NCBI RefSeq assembly: GCF_037104765.1
Contig: NZ_JBAWSY010000015.1
Span: forward strand, 1 to 64,000
Source of the DNA: Psychrobacillus mangrovi
GTDB taxonomy: Bacteria; Bacillota; Bacilli; Bacillales_A; Planococcaceae
Length of the DNA stretch: 64,000 bases
Direction of reading: 5' to 3'
The notes beneath the pieces were generated by a model. It did not search any database, had not been told where the DNA came from, and saw nothing but the letters and a program-made list of their open reading frames with translations. Below, piece by piece: positions 54,082-63,342 of the stretch. Made by a program: the position numbers and the translations under genes. The first letter of the stretch is position 1; each line of letters begins with the position of its first letter.

Positions 54082-54912
54082 ATGGCGATTAAAAAGTATA
54101 AACCAACGACAAACGGACGTCGTAACATGACAACGTTAGATTACGCTGAAATCACAACTGACAAACCTGAGAAATCACTTCTTGCTCCTGTGAAGCGTAA
54201 AGGCGGCCGTAACAACCAAGGTAAAATTACTGTTCGTCATCATGGTGGTGGACACAAACGCCAATACCGTGTCATCGATTTCAAACGAAACAAAGATGGC
54301 ATTCCAGGACGCGTTGCCACTATTGAATATGATCCAAACCGCTCTGCGAATATCGCATTGATTAATTATGCTGATGGGGAAAAACGTTACATCCTAGCTC
54401 CTAAAGGCTTAGAAGTTGGAATGACAATCGTGTCAGGTCCAGAAGCTGATATTAAAGTAGGAAACGCTCTTCCATTACAAAACATTCCAATGGGTTCTAC
54501 TATCCATAACATTGAAATGAAACCTGGTAAAGGTGGTCAGTTAGTTCGTTCTGCTGGTACATCTGCTCAATTACTTGGTAAAGAAGGTAAATACGTAATC
54601 GTACGTTTACAATCTGGTGAGGTTCGTTTAATCCTAGGTGTTTGCCGTGCAACTATTGGTGAAGTAGGAAATGAACAACACGAACTTGTGAACATTGGTA
54701 AAGCTGGTCGTAATCGTTGGTTAGGTAACCGCCCAACTGTACGTGGATCAGTAATGAACCCTAACGATCACCCACACGGTGGTGGTGAAGGACGTACGCC
54801 AATCGGTCGTAAGTCACCTATGTCTCCATGGGGTAAACCAACTCTTGGATACAAAACTCGTAGCAAGAAAAACAAATCCGACAAACTTATCATTCGTCGT
54901 CGTAAAAAATAA
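54082..54912 (+). CDS. rplB: Ribosomal protein L2
   Basis: 276 residues; central in subunit joining and peptidyl transfer. The C-terminal NPNDHPHGGGEGRTPIGRKSP, with the conserved His, is present. ATG 54082 after AAGGAGGGA. Confidence 0.97.
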   Translation: MAIKKYKPTTNGRRNMTTLDYAEITTDKPEKSLLAPVKRKGGRNNQGKITVRHHGGGHKRQYRVIDFKRNKDGIPGRVATIEYDPNRSANIALINYADGEKRYILAPKGLEVGMTIVSGPEADIKVGNALPLQNIPMGSTIHNIEMKPGKGGQLVRSAGTSAQLLGKEGKYVIVRLQSGEVRLILGVCRATIGEVGNEQHELVNIGKAGRNRWLGNRPTVRGSVMNPNDHPHGGGEGRTPIGRKSPMSPWGKPTLGYKTRSKKNKSDKLIIRRRKK

Positions 54913-54972
54913 AGTGGTTTTACTACGGTTCAAAGATAGAACCGTGGTGCAATCACGGAGGGAGGTTCCAGC

Positions 54973-55251
54973 ATGGGTCGTAGCTTGAAAAAAGGACCTT
55001 TTGCAGATGATCATCTATTAAAAAAGGTCGATGCACAAAAGGACTCTGAGAAAAAACAAGTGATTAAGACTTGGTCTCGCCGTTCTACAATTTTCCCTAC
55101 TTTCATCGGATTAACGATCGCAGTATATGACGGACGTAAACATGTCCCTGTATACGTTACTGAAGATATGGTAGGTCATAAACTAGGCGAGTTTGCACCA
55201 ACACGCGCTTATAAAAGTCATGGTGCAGATGATAAGAAAACAAGACGCTAA
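54973..55251 (+). CDS. rpsS: Ribosomal protein S19
   Basis: 92 residues, standard length; GRSLKKGPFADDHL and C-terminal GHKLGEFAPTRAYKSH. Binds 16S rRNA with S13 in the head. ATG 54973 follows GGAGGGAGG. Confidence 0.97.
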   Translation: MGRSLKKGPFADDHLLKKVDAQKDSEKKQVIKTWSRRSTIFPTFIGLTIAVYDGRKHVPVYVTEDMVGHKLGEFAPTRAYKSHGADDKKTRR

Positions 55252-55271
55252 TTTGAGAGGAGGTCATTCAA

Positions 55272-55616
55272 ATGTCACAAGCAAAAGCTATTGCTAAAAC
55301 AGTGCGCATTGCTCCTCGTAAAGTAAGATTAGTCGTAGATTTAATCAGAGGTAAGCAAGTCGGTGAAGCAGTTGCAATTTTACAACTTACTCCTAAAGCA
55401 GCATCACCTGTTGTTGAGAAAGTATTAAAATCTGCTATCGCTAACGCTGAGCACAATTATGATTTAGATGTTAACAACTTAGTTGTTTCTGAAGTCTTCG
55501 TTGACGAAGGTCCAACACTAAAACGTTTCCGTCCACGTGCTATGGGTCGTGCAAGTGCTATTAACAAACGTACAAGCCACATCACAGTAGTGGTATCTGA
55601 GAAGAAGGAGGGATAA
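55272..55616 (+). CDS. rplV: Ribosomal protein L22
   Basis: 114 residues. IAPRKVRLVVDLIRG and the tunnel hairpin loop KRFRPRAMGRASAI are intact, with no duplication or deletion linked to macrolide resistance. ATG 55272 after GAGAGGAGG. Confidence 0.96.
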   Translation: MSQAKAIAKTVRIAPRKVRLVVDLIRGKQVGEAVAILQLTPKAASPVVEKVLKSAIANAEHNYDLDVNNLVVSEVFVDEGPTLKRFRPRAMGRASAINKRTSHITVVVSEKKEG

Positions 55617-55619
55617 TTC

Positions 55620-56276
55620 GTGGGTCAAAAAGTACATCCAATAGGATTACGAGTAGGTATTATTCGTGACTGGGAGTCAAAATGGTACGCTGGTAAAGAC
55701 TATGCAACTCTACTACACGAAGATTTAAAAATTCGTAAGTACATTGAAACTCGTTTGAAAGATGCATCAGTTTCTACAGTAGAAATTGAACGCGCTGCAA
55801 AACGTGTTAACATTACAATTCACACTGCGAAACCAGGAATGGTAATCGGTAAAGGTGGTACTGAAGTTGAAGCACTTCGTAAACACTTAAACGATACTAC
55901 TGGCAAGCGTGTACACATCAACATCGTAGAAATTAAAAGAGCAGACTTAGATGCTAAATTAGTAGCAGAAAGCATCGCGCGTCAATTAGAAAGCCGCGTA
56001 TCTTTCCGTCGCGCTCAAAAACAAGCAATTCAACGCACAATGCGTGCAGGCGCTAAAGGTATTAAAACTCAAGTATCTGGACGTCTTGGCGGCGCTGACA
56101 TCGCGCGTGCTGAACACTATAGTGAAGGTACTGTACCACTTCATACATTACGTGCTGACATTGATTATGCACATGCTGAAGCTGACACAACTTATGGTAA
56201 GCTAGGCGTAAAAGTATGGATCTATCGTGGTGAAGTCCTTCCAGTGAAGAAGAACTCTGAGGAAGGAGGCAAATAA
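55620..56276 (+). CDS. rpsC: Ribosomal protein S3
   Basis: 218 residues. KH domain (IHTAKPGMVIGKGGTEVE) and C-terminal RTMRAGAKGIKTQVSGRLGGADIAR, part of the mRNA entry helicase. GTG start three bases after rplV, with GAAGGAGGG. Confidence 0.97.
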   Translation: MGQKVHPIGLRVGIIRDWESKWYAGKDYATLLHEDLKIRKYIETRLKDASVSTVEIERAAKRVNITIHTAKPGMVIGKGGTEVEALRKHLNDTTGKRVHINIVEIKRADLDAKLVAESIARQLESRVSFRRAQKQAIQRTMRAGAKGIKTQVSGRLGGADIARAEHYSEGTVPLHTLRADIDYAHAEADTTYGKLGVKVWIYRGEVLPVKKNSEEGGK

Positions 56277-56277
56277 T

Positions 56278-56712
56278 ATGTTAATGCCTAAACGCGTTAA
56301 ATATCGTCGTGAACACCGCGGAAAAATGCGTGGTGAAGCAAAAGGCGGTAAAGAAGTTTCATTCGGTGAATTCGGTCTACAAGCTACAGAAGCTAGCTGG
56401 ATCACAAGCCGTCAAATTGAATCAGCTCGTATTGCAATGACACGTTACATGAAACGTGGCGGTAAAGTTTGGATTAAAATTTTCCCACATAAACCTTACA
56501 CGAAAAAGCCTCTAGAGGTTCGTATGGGTTCCGGTAAAGGTGCTCCGGAAGGTTGGGTTGCAGTTGTAAAACCAGGAAAAGTTATGTTTGAAATTGCTGG
56601 TGTATCTGAAGAGATCGCTCGTGAAGCACTTCGACTAGCAGCACATAAGCTTCCTGTTAAATGTAAAGTAGTTAAACGTCAAGAAATTGGTGGTGAATCT
56701 AATGAAAGCTAA
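56278..56712 (+). CDS. rplP: Ribosomal protein L16
   Basis: 144 residues, as in B. subtilis. MLMPKRVKYRREHRGKMRG start; the loop near PHKPYTKKPLEVRMGSGKG approaches the A site. ATG 56278 after GGAAGGAGG. Overlaps rpmC by 11 bases. Confidence 0.97.
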   Translation: MLMPKRVKYRREHRGKMRGEAKGGKEVSFGEFGLQATEASWITSRQIESARIAMTRYMKRGGKVWIKIFPHKPYTKKPLEVRMGSGKGAPEGWVAVVKPGKVMFEIAGVSEEIAREALRLAAHKLPVKCKVVKRQEIGGESNES

Positions 56713-56902
56713 TGACATCCGTGAACTTACCACTGCAGAAATCGAACAAAAAGTGAAATCACTGAAAGAAGAGCTTTTCAACCTTCGCTTCCAATTGGCG
56801 ACTGGTCAATTAGAAAACACAGCTCGCATTCGTGAAGTACGTAAAGCGATTGCGCGTATGAAAACTGTGATTCGCGAAAGAGAAATCAGTGCAAACAACT
56901 GA
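56702..56902 (+). CDS. rpmC: Ribosomal protein L29
   Basis: 66-residue helical hairpin (KANDIRELTTAEIEQKV...LRFQLATGQLEN). ATG 56702 lies within the rplP end, so translation is coupled; GGTGGTGA serves as the ribosome site. A longer frame from 56687 is rejected. Confidence 0.95.
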   Translation: MKANDIRELTTAEIEQKVKSLKEELFNLRFQLATGQLENTARIREVRKAIARMKTVIREREISANN

Positions 56903-56920
56903 TAAAGGAGGTTTTCAGGC

Positions 56921-57184
56921 ATGACTGAGCGCAATCAACGCAAAGTATACACTGGCCGTGTAGTTTCTGATAAAATGGATAAAACAATTACTGTTTTAGT
57001 TGAAACTCATAAAAAGCATAAATTGTACGGTAAACGTGTTAAGTATTCTAAGAAATTTAAAGCACATGATGAGCAAAACGAAGCCCAAATCGGCGATATC
57101 GTTCGCATCATGGAAACTCGTCCGCTATCTGCTACAAAACGTTTCCGTCTAGTAGAAGTTTTAGAAAAAGCGGTTATTATCTAA
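56921..57184 (+). CDS. rpsQ: Ribosomal protein S17
   Basis: 87-residue OB-fold primary 16S rRNA binder: RKVYTGRVVSDKMDKTITV and GDIVRIMETRPLS. ATG 56921 after AAAGGAGG. Confidence 0.96.
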   Translation: MTERNQRKVYTGRVVSDKMDKTITVLVETHKKHKLYGKRVKYSKKFKAHDEQNEAQIGDIVRIMETRPLSATKRFRLVEVLEKAVII

Positions 57185-57228
57185 TAATGAATTTCGGAAC
57201 TAATTAATTCCGAAGGGAGGTTACCTAA

Positions 57229-57597
57229 GTGATCCAACAAGAAACTCGTATGAAAGTTGCTGACAACTCAGGTGCACGTGAAGTTTTAACTATTAAAGTA
57301 CTTGGTGGTACTGGACGTAAAACTGCTAACATCGGCGATATCGTCGTATGTACAGTTAAGAAAGCAACACCAGGTGGCGTTGTCAAGAAAGGTGACGTCG
57401 TTAAAGCTGTTATCGTTCGCACAAAAAGCGGCGTACGCCGTAAAGATGGTACTTATATCAAATTTGATGAAAATGCTTGCGTAATTATCAAAGACGATAA
57501 AGGGCCACGTGGAACTCGTATTTTTGGACCTGTTGCTCGTGAATTACGCGATAGCAACTTCATGAAGATCGTATCTTTAGCTCCAGAAGTTCTTTAA
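57229..57597 (+). CDS. rplN: Ribosomal protein L14
   Basis: 122 residues, standard length; IQQETRMKVADNSGAREV and FGPVARELRDSNFMKI. Forms bridge B8. GTG start 57229 after AAGGGAGGTTA. Confidence 0.97.
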   Translation: MIQQETRMKVADNSGAREVLTIKVLGGTGRKTANIGDIVVCTVKKATPGGVVKKGDVVKAVIVRTKSGVRRKDGTYIKFDENACVIIKDDKGPRGTRIFGPVARELRDSNFMKIVSLAPEVL

Positions 57598-57633
57598 TTT
57601 ACATGAAAGTGCCAATCAAGGAGGTGCGACAGA

Positions 57634-57942
57634 ATGCATGTTAAAAAAGGCGACAAAGTAAAGGTTATCTCAGGAAAAGACAAAGGGAAAACAGGTGTTA
57701 TCCTAACTGCTTATCCTAAGAAAGACCGTGTGTTAGTTGAAGGTGTAAACATCATCAAAAAACATATGAAGCCAAACCAAGCTAATCCGCAAGGAGGAAT
57801 TGTTAGTCAAGAGGCTGCAATTCACGTATCGAATGTTATGTTAATCGACCCTAAAACTGGCGAGCCGACTCGCGTAGGTTATAAAGTAGAAGATGGCAAA
57901 AAAGTTCGTGTTGCGAAAAAATCTGGTGAAATTATTAAATAA
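57634..57942 (+). CDS. rplX: Ribosomal protein L24
   Basis: 102 residues with the KOW motif VKKGDKVKVISGKDKGKTG; assembly initiator of the 50S subunit. ATG 57634 after AAGGAGGTG. Confidence 0.96.
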   Translation: MHVKKGDKVKVISGKDKGKTGVILTAYPKKDRVLVEGVNIIKKHMKPNQANPQGGIVSQEAAIHVSNVMLIDPKTGEPTRVGYKVEDGKKVRVAKKSGEIIK

Positions 57943-57965
57943 GTAAAAAGAAGGGAGGTACACAC

Positions 57966-58505
57966 ATGAACCGCCTAAAAGAAAAATATCTTAAGGAAGT
58001 TTCTCCTGCTCTTATGAGCAAGTTTGAATATAACTCAGTAATGCAAGTACCTAAAGTTGATAAAATTGTTATCAATATGGGTGTGGGCGATGCTGTTTCT
58101 AACACAAAAGCACTTGATGCTGCTGTAGAAGAACTACAAATCATCGCAGGTCAAAAACCTGTAATTACGAAAGCTAAAAAATCGATCGCTGGATTCCGTC
58201 TTCGTGAAGGAATGCCAATCGGTGCAAAAGTTACTCTACGTGGTGAACGTATGTATGACTTTTTGGATAAATTAATCTCTATCTCTCTTCCACGTGTACG
58301 TGACTTCCGTGGTGTTTCTAAAAAAGCATTTGACGGTCGCGGTAACTACACTCTTGGAGTTAAAGAGCAATTAATCTTCCCTGAAATCGATTATGATAAA
58401 GTTTCGAAAGTACGCGGTATGGACATCGTAATTGTAACAACTGCGAACTCTGACGAAGAAGCTCGTGAGTTATTAACACAATTCGGCATGCCATTCCAAA
58501 AGTAA
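57966..58505 (+). CDS. rplE: Ribosomal protein L5
   Basis: 179 residues; central protuberance protein binding 5S rRNA. VDKIVINMGVGDAV and GFRLREGMPIGAKVTLRG signatures. ATG 57966 after AGGGAGG. Confidence 0.97.
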   Translation: MNRLKEKYLKEVSPALMSKFEYNSVMQVPKVDKIVINMGVGDAVSNTKALDAAVEELQIIAGQKPVITKAKKSIAGFRLREGMPIGAKVTLRGERMYDFLDKLISISLPRVRDFRGVSKKAFDGRGNYTLGVKEQLIFPEIDYDKVSKVRGMDIVIVTTANSDEEARELLTQFGMPFQK

Positions 58506-58523
58506 AATAAGGGAGGCGAAAAC

Positions 58524-58709
58524 GTGGCTAAAAAATCAATGATCGTTAAACAACAACGTACGCCAAAGTTCAAAGTGCAAGAATACACACGCTGTGAGCG
58601 TTGTGGACGTCCGCACTCTGTATATCGTAAATTTAAGCTTTGCCGTATTTGTTTCCGTGAACTTGCATACAAGGGACAAATTCCTGGCGTTAAAAAAGCA
58701 AGCTGGTAA
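58524..58709 (+). CDS. rpsZ: Ribosomal protein S14 type Z (zinc)
   Basis: 61-residue zinc form with Cys pairs CERC and CRIC, the standard type in this locus of Bacilli. GTG 58524 after GGGAGGCG. With the zinc-type L33 (32611) it makes two zinc ribosomal proteins here; zinc-free spares, if any, are elsewhere. Confidence 0.96.
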   Translation: MAKKSMIVKQQRTPKFKVQEYTRCERCGRPHSVYRKFKLCRICFRELAYKGQIPGVKKASW

Positions 58710-58738
58710 ACCCCTATACTGGGAAGGAGGTAAATGTA

Positions 58739-59137
58739 ATGACAATGTCAGATCCAATTGCAGATATGCTTACACGCATTCGTAATGCTAACATGGTTCG
58801 TCACGAGAAATTAGAAGTTCCTGCTTCAAACATGAAAAAGGAAATCGCTGAAATTTTAAAACGCGAAGGTTTCGTTCGTGATGTTGAATATGTAGAAGAT
58901 AGCAAACAAGGAATCATCCGCATCTTCTTAAAATATGGTCAAAACGACGAACGCGTTATTACTGGTTTGAAACGTATTTCAAAACCTGGTCTACGCGTTT
59001 ACGCTAAAACAAACGAAGTGCCTAAAGTACTAAACGGTTTAGGAATTGCTTTAGTTTCTACTTCAAATGGTTTATTAACAGATAAAGAAGCTCGCGCTAA
59101 ACAAGTTGGCGGAGAAATCGTAGCTTACGTTTGGTAA
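58739..59137 (+). CDS. rpsH: Ribosomal protein S8
   Basis: 132 residues. SDPIADMLTRIRNANMVRHEK and C-terminal LTDKEARAKQVGGEI. ATG 58739 is seven bases after GGAAGGAGGT; another ATG two codons on is possible. In E. coli S8 regulates the spc operon. Confidence 0.97.
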   Translation: MTMSDPIADMLTRIRNANMVRHEKLEVPASNMKKEIAEILKREGFVRDVEYVEDSKQGIIRIFLKYGQNDERVITGLKRISKPGLRVYAKTNEVPKVLNGLGIALVSTSNGLLTDKEARAKQVGGEIVAYVW

Positions 59138-59167
59138 TAATCAACAAACGAATGGAGGTGCAACAAA

Positions 59168-59707
59168 ATGTCTCGAGTAGGTAAAAAACCAATAGAGGTT
59201 CCTGCAGGTGTTACTGTAACTATTAATGAAGATAATACAGTAGTAGTAAAAGGGCCAAAAGGTGAATTAACAACATCTTTTAACCAAGATATTAAAATTG
59301 AGCAAGAAGGTACTGTAATTACTTTAGTACGTCCTTCAGAATCTAAAGAACATCGTACAATTCATGGAACAACTCGTGCTTTATTAGCAAACATGGTCAC
59401 TGGTGTTTCTGCAGGATTTGAACGTGGACTTGAATTAGTTGGGGTAGGTTACCGTGCACAACTACAAGGTAAGAAACTTGTACTTAATGTAGGGTACTCA
59501 CATCCAGTTGAGTTCACTCCTGAAGATGGAATTGAAGTTGAAGTTCCTTCTAATACAAAAATTATCGTTCGCGGTATTAACAAAGAACGCGTTGGTGCAT
59601 TAGCATCTAACATTCGTGCTGTTCGTCCACCAGAGCCTTACAAAGGTAAAGGTATTCGTTATGTAGGCGAAGTTGTACGCCGCAAAGAAGGTAAAACAGG
59701 TAAATAA
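59168..59707 (+). CDS. rplF: Ribosomal protein L6
   Basis: 179 residues, two-domain L6 fold near the factor-binding site; C-terminal PEPYKGKGIRYVGEVVRRKEGK. ATG 59168 after GGAGGTG. Confidence 0.97.
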   Translation: MSRVGKKPIEVPAGVTVTINEDNTVVVKGPKGELTTSFNQDIKIEQEGTVITLVRPSESKEHRTIHGTTRALLANMVTGVSAGFERGLELVGVGYRAQLQGKKLVLNVGYSHPVEFTPEDGIEVEVPSNTKIIVRGINKERVGALASNIRAVRPPEPYKGKGIRYVGEVVRRKEGKTGK

Positions 59708-59737
59708 TGCATCTCGCATTAGAAAGGAGTGACCACT

Positions 59738-60097
59738 GTGATTACGAAACAAGACAAAAATCAAGTTCGTAAAAAACGTCATGCACGTGTTCGTACAAAA
59801 ATCACGGGTACTACTGAACGTCCGCGTTTAAATGTATTCCGTTCTAACAAACATATTTACGCGCAACTGATCGATGATTCAAAAGGTTTGACAATTGTGA
59901 GCGCGTCTACTATGGATAATGACTTTGATGGAACAGCTGGAAATGTTGAAGCTGCTAAATCAATTGGTGAAATCATTGCAAAACGCGCTGTTGAAAAAAA
60001 CATCAAATCTGTTGTTTTCGACCGTGGCGGTTACTTATATCATGGACGTGTTAAAGCGTTAGCTGAAGCTGCACGTGAAAACGGCTTAGAATTTTAA
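59738..60097 (+). CDS. rplR: Ribosomal protein L18
   Basis: 119 residues, 5S rRNA binder: RPRLNVFRSNKHIYAQ and FDRGGYLYHGRVKALAEAAREN. GTG 59738 is eight bases after AAAGGAG; the GTG at 59729 is part of that site. Confidence 0.95.
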   Translation: MITKQDKNQVRKKRHARVRTKITGTTERPRLNVFRSNKHIYAQLIDDSKGLTIVSASTMDNDFDGTAGNVEAAKSIGEIIAKRAVEKNIKSVVFDRGGYLYHGRVKALAEAARENGLEF

Positions 60098-60118
60098 GAA
60101 GAAGGAGGGACATATTTC

Positions 60119-60619
60119 ATGCGTGGTATTGACCCAAACAAACTTGAACTTGAAGAACGCGTAGTTACGATTAACCGTGTTGCTAAAGTTGTAAAAGGTG
60201 GACGTCGTTTCCGTTTTACTGCATTAGTAGTTGTCGGTGACAAGAATGGACATGTAGGATTTGGTACTGGTAAAGCTCAAGAGGTTCCAGATGCAATCCG
60301 TAAAGCGGTTGAAGATGCTAAGAAAAATTTAGTAGAAGTGCCAAGAGTTGGCGGAACAACTCCTCACCAAGTAATTGGACGCTTTGGAGCTGGTTCTATT
60401 CTAGTTAAACCTGCTGCACCTGGTACAGGAGTTATTGCTGGTGGACCGGTTCGTGCGGTACTAGAATTAGCTGGTATCACTGATATTCTATCTAAATCAC
60501 TTGGATCTAACACACCAATCAACATGGTTCGTGCTACAGTAGAAGGATTAACTCAACTAAAACGCGCTGAGGACGTTGCTAAATTGCGTGGTAAATCAGT
60601 AGAAGAACTATTAGGATAA
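60119..60619 (+). CDS. rpsE: Ribosomal protein S5
   Basis: 166 residues; N-terminal dsRNA-binding fold (VVKGGRRFRFTALVVVGD) containing the spectinomycin-site loop, here wild type. C-terminal VRATVEGLTQLKRAEDVA. ATG 60119 after GAAGGAGGGA. Confidence 0.97.
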   Translation: MRGIDPNKLELEERVVTINRVAKVVKGGRRFRFTALVVVGDKNGHVGFGTGKAQEVPDAIRKAVEDAKKNLVEVPRVGGTTPHQVIGRFGAGSILVKPAAPGTGVIAGGPVRAVLELAGITDILSKSLGSNTPINMVRATVEGLTQLKRAEDVAKLRGKSVEELLG

Positions 60620-60634
60620 GGGGGGGAAATTACA

Positions 60635-60817
60635 ATGGCAACTAAATTAGAAATTACCCTTACTAAAAGCCTGATTGGTACTAAACCAAATCAACGTAAA
60701 GTAGCCGAAGCTCTGGGACTACGTAAAATGCACCAAACAGTTGAGCACCAAGACAATGCCGCTATCCGCGGAATGGTTGAAAAAGTAGCTCACTTAGTGA
60801 CTTTGAAAGAAATTTAA
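60635..60817 (+). CDS. rpmD: Ribosomal protein L30
   Basis: 60 residues: LEITLTKSLIGTKPNQRKV and LRKMHQTVEHQDNAAIRGM. ATG 60635 after AAGGGGGGG. Confidence 0.95.
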   Translation: MATKLEITLTKSLIGTKPNQRKVAEALGLRKMHQTVEHQDNAAIRGMVEKVAHLVTLKEI

Positions 60818-60849
60818 GGTTTAATTTAAGAATAAGGAGGTGCCACCAT

Positions 60850-61290
60850 ATGAAACTACATGAGTTAAAACCATCAGAAGGATCACGTTCTACACGCAAT
60901 CGCGTAGGTCGTGGTATCGGTTCTGGTAATGGTAAAACTGCAGGTAAAGGTCATAAAGGTCAAAACGCTCGTTCGGGCGGTGGGGTTCGTCCAGGATTTG
61001 AGGGCGGTCAAAACCCATTATTCCGTCGTTTACCAAAACGTGGATTCACGAACATTAATCGTAAAGAGTTTGCAATTGTGAACCTTGACACATTAAATCG
61101 TTTCGAAGAAGGCACAGAAGTAACACCTGCTCTATTAATCGAAACAGGTGTTGTGAGCAGTGAGAAGTCTGGTATTAAGATTCTTGGTAATGGATCACTT
61201 GACAAAAAGTTAACTGTAAAAGCTCACAAATTCTCTGCGTCAGCTAAAGAAGCAATTGAGAACGCTGGCGGACAAACTGAGGTGGTTTAA
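60850..61290 (+). CDS. rplO: Ribosomal protein L15
   Basis: 146 residues; glycine-rich N-terminal extension (GRGIGSGNGKTAGKGHKGQ) and VNLDTLNRF. ATG 60850 after AAGGAGGTG. Stop overlaps the secY start (TAATG), so export channel and ribosome synthesis are coupled. Confidence 0.97.
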   Translation: MKLHELKPSEGSRSTRNRVGRGIGSGNGKTAGKGHKGQNARSGGGVRPGFEGGQNPLFRRLPKRGFTNINRKEFAIVNLDTLNRFEEGTEVTPALLIETGVVSSEKSGIKILGNGSLDKKLTVKAHKFSASAKEAIENAGGQTEVV

Positions 61291-62582
61291 TGTTTCAGAC
61301 AATCTCCAACTTTATGCGTGTGAGAGATATTCGAAATAAAATCATTTTTACTTTATTGATGTTAATCGTCTTCCGTATTGGTACATTTGTTCCAGTACCG
61401 AATGTCGATGCAAATGTTTTAAAACAAACAGATCAATTAGGTTTGATCGGATTTTTAAATACATTTGGTGGTGGAGCCCTTGCTAATTTCTCTATTTTAG
61501 CAATGGGAATCATGCCATACATCACAGCTTCCATCATTGTTCAATTGTTACAAATGGATGTTGTACCAAAGTTTACAGAGTGGTCGAAACAAGGGGAAGT
61601 CGGAAGACGTAAGCTTGCTCAGTTCACTCGTTACTTCACAATTGTCCTAGCTTTTATTCAAGCAATTGCTATGTCTTATGGATTCAACCGTATGTATAGT
61701 GGTTCTTTAATAAAGGACGAAGGCATCATGACATATCTTGTTATTGCAATTGTGTTAACTGCAGGAACTGCATTCTTAATGTGGTTGGGTGAGCAGATTA
61801 CAGCAAAAGGTGTTGGTAATGGTATTTCAATCATTATCTTCGCTGGTATCGCTGCTGCAATTCCGAATGCAGTAAACCAATTATATGCACAACAAATTGT
61901 TGATGCTGGAGATGCACTATTTATCAATATAATCGTTATGATTCTACTTTTATTGGCAGTGATCGCAGTTACAGTTGGGGTAATTTATGTAACACAAGCG
62001 TTACGTAAAATTCCGATTCAGTATGCGAAACGTGTTGCTGGTACTGCTCAAACGGGTGGTCAACAAACGCACTTACCTTTAAAAGTAAATGCTGCGGGAG
62101 TAATTCCAGTAATCTTTGCATCAGCTTTCCTTATGGCACCACAATCTATTGTTTTATTTTTTGGTCAAAATAAGGTCACTGATTTCATATCTAATGCATT
62201 GGATTACACGCAACCAATTGGTATGATGATTTACATTGCTCTAATCGTTGCGTTCTCTTACTTCTATGCATTCATTCAAGTGAATCCGGAGAATGTAGCT
62301 GACAATTTGAAAAAGCAAGGTGCGTATATTCCAGGTATTCGTCCAGGAATTAACACACAAAATTATTTGACTAGCGTATTATATCGATTAACATTTGTAG
62401 GTTCGATTTTCCTAGCGATAATCGCGATTATGCCTCTATTGTTTGTTAAATTTGCGGGACTTCCGCAATCAGCACAAATTGGCGGAACAAGCTTACTAAT
62501 CGTTGTAGGTGTTGCACTTGAAACGATGAAACAGCTAGAATCACAATTAGTTAAGCGTCATTATAAAGGCTTTATGAAATAA
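61290..62582 (+). CDS. secY: SecY, preprotein translocase channel
   Basis: 430 residues, ten membrane helices. The second helix begins GFLNTFGGGALANFSILAMGIMPYI, and the C-terminal cytosolic loop EQVKRHYKGF-like end QLVKRHYKGF is typical. Forms SecYEG with the secE product at 32801. Start overlaps rplO stop. Confidence 0.97.
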   Translation: MFQTISNFMRVRDIRNKIIFTLLMLIVFRIGTFVPVPNVDANVLKQTDQLGLIGFLNTFGGGALANFSILAMGIMPYITASIIVQLLQMDVVPKFTEWSKQGEVGRRKLAQFTRYFTIVLAFIQAIAMSYGFNRMYSGSLIKDEGIMTYLVIAIVLTAGTAFLMWLGEQITAKGVGNGISIIIFAGIAAAIPNAVNQLYAQQIVDAGDALFINIIVMILLLLAVIAVTVGVIYVTQALRKIPIQYAKRVAGTAQTGGQQTHLPLKVNAAGVIPVIFASAFLMAPQSIVLFFGQNKVTDFISNALDYTQPIGMMIYIALIVAFSYFYAFIQVNPENVADNLKKQGAYIPGIRPGINTQNYLTSVLYRLTFVGSIFLAIIAIMPLLFVKFAGLPQSAQIGGTSLLIVVGVALETMKQLESQLVKRHYKGFMK

Positions 62583-62588
62583 TGTTGG

Positions 62589-62616
62589 TTTTTAGGAACG
62601 ACTGAGTTCCTAAAAA
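62589..62616 (+). terminator. Hairpin between secY and adk
   Basis: TTTTTAGGAAC (62589-62599) pairs with GTTCCTAAAAA (62606-62616). The T-run is on the 5' side on the plus strand, so it is likelier a processing or attenuating structure than a strong terminator. Confidence 0.5.
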
Positions 62617-62649
62617 TCTACAAAATAGTCCTGAGGGGGGCATTTCCGT

Positions 62650-63303
62650 ATGAATATCGTTTTAATGGGTCTGCCGGGTGCTGGTAAAGGTACTCAAGCA
62701 GATAAAATTGTTGAGAAGTACGCAATCCCTCATATTTCTACAGGCGATATGTTTCGCGCAGCAATTAAAGATGGCACGGAACTAGGCTTAAAAGCAAAAT
62801 CGTTTATGGATCAAGGTGCGCTAGTACCTGATGAAGTAACGATTGGTATTGTCCGTGAAAGATTGAGTAAACCAGATTGTGAAAAAGGATTCTTACTTGA
62901 TGGTTTCCCAAGAACAGTACCTCAAGCAGAAGCACTTGATGCTTTACTTGCGGATCTTGGAAAATCGATTGAGCATGTGCTCAACATTCAAGTTGAAAAA
63001 GAAGAATTGATTAAACGTCTAACTGGCCGTCGCATTTGTAAAGAGTGTGGCACAGCTTACCATTTAGTCTTTAACCCTCCTGCTAACGAAGGAGTTTGTG
63101 ACAAAGATGGTGGGGAGCTTTATCAAAGAGCGGATGACAATCCCGAAACGGTTACTAACCGTCTGGAAGTAAATATGAAGCAAACTCAACCTTTGCTTGA
63201 TTTTTATGGCAACAAAGGTGTTTTAACAAATTTAGATGGACAGCAAGAAATTTCAAAAGTTTTTGCTGATCTTGATGCTCTGTTACAGGGCAACCGCATT
63301 TAA
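62650..63303 (+). CDS. adk: Adenylate kinase
   Basis: 217 residues, long-LID bacterial type. P-loop GLPGAGKGTQ (7-16), LDGFPRT, and a zinc LID with CKEC...CDKDGG (three Cys plus Asp), as in B. subtilis. Balances ATP, ADP and AMP. ATG 62650 after GAGGGGGGC. map, normally next, is missing. Confidence 0.96.
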   Translation: MNIVLMGLPGAGKGTQADKIVEKYAIPHISTGDMFRAAIKDGTELGLKAKSFMDQGALVPDEVTIGIVRERLSKPDCEKGFLLDGFPRTVPQAEALDALLADLGKSIEHVLNIQVEKEELIKRLTGRRICKECGTAYHLVFNPPANEGVCDKDGGELYQRADDNPETVTNRLEVNMKQTQPLLDFYGNKGVLTNLDGQQEISKVFADLDALLQGNRI

Positions 63304-63305
63304 TA

Positions 63306-63342
63306 GCCCGGTGCCTGTCTCAGATTGACTGAATAACCGGGC
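63306..63342 (+). terminator. Probable terminator hairpin after adk
   Basis: GCCCGGT (63306-63312) pairs with ACCGGGC (63336-63342) around a 23-base loop that carries GTGCCTGTCTC. No T-run follows, so termination strength is uncertain. The rest of 63343-63758 has no credible gene: GGGAGACAGG occurs at 63559 and 63746, and a lone TATAAT sits at 63474. Confidence 0.45.
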
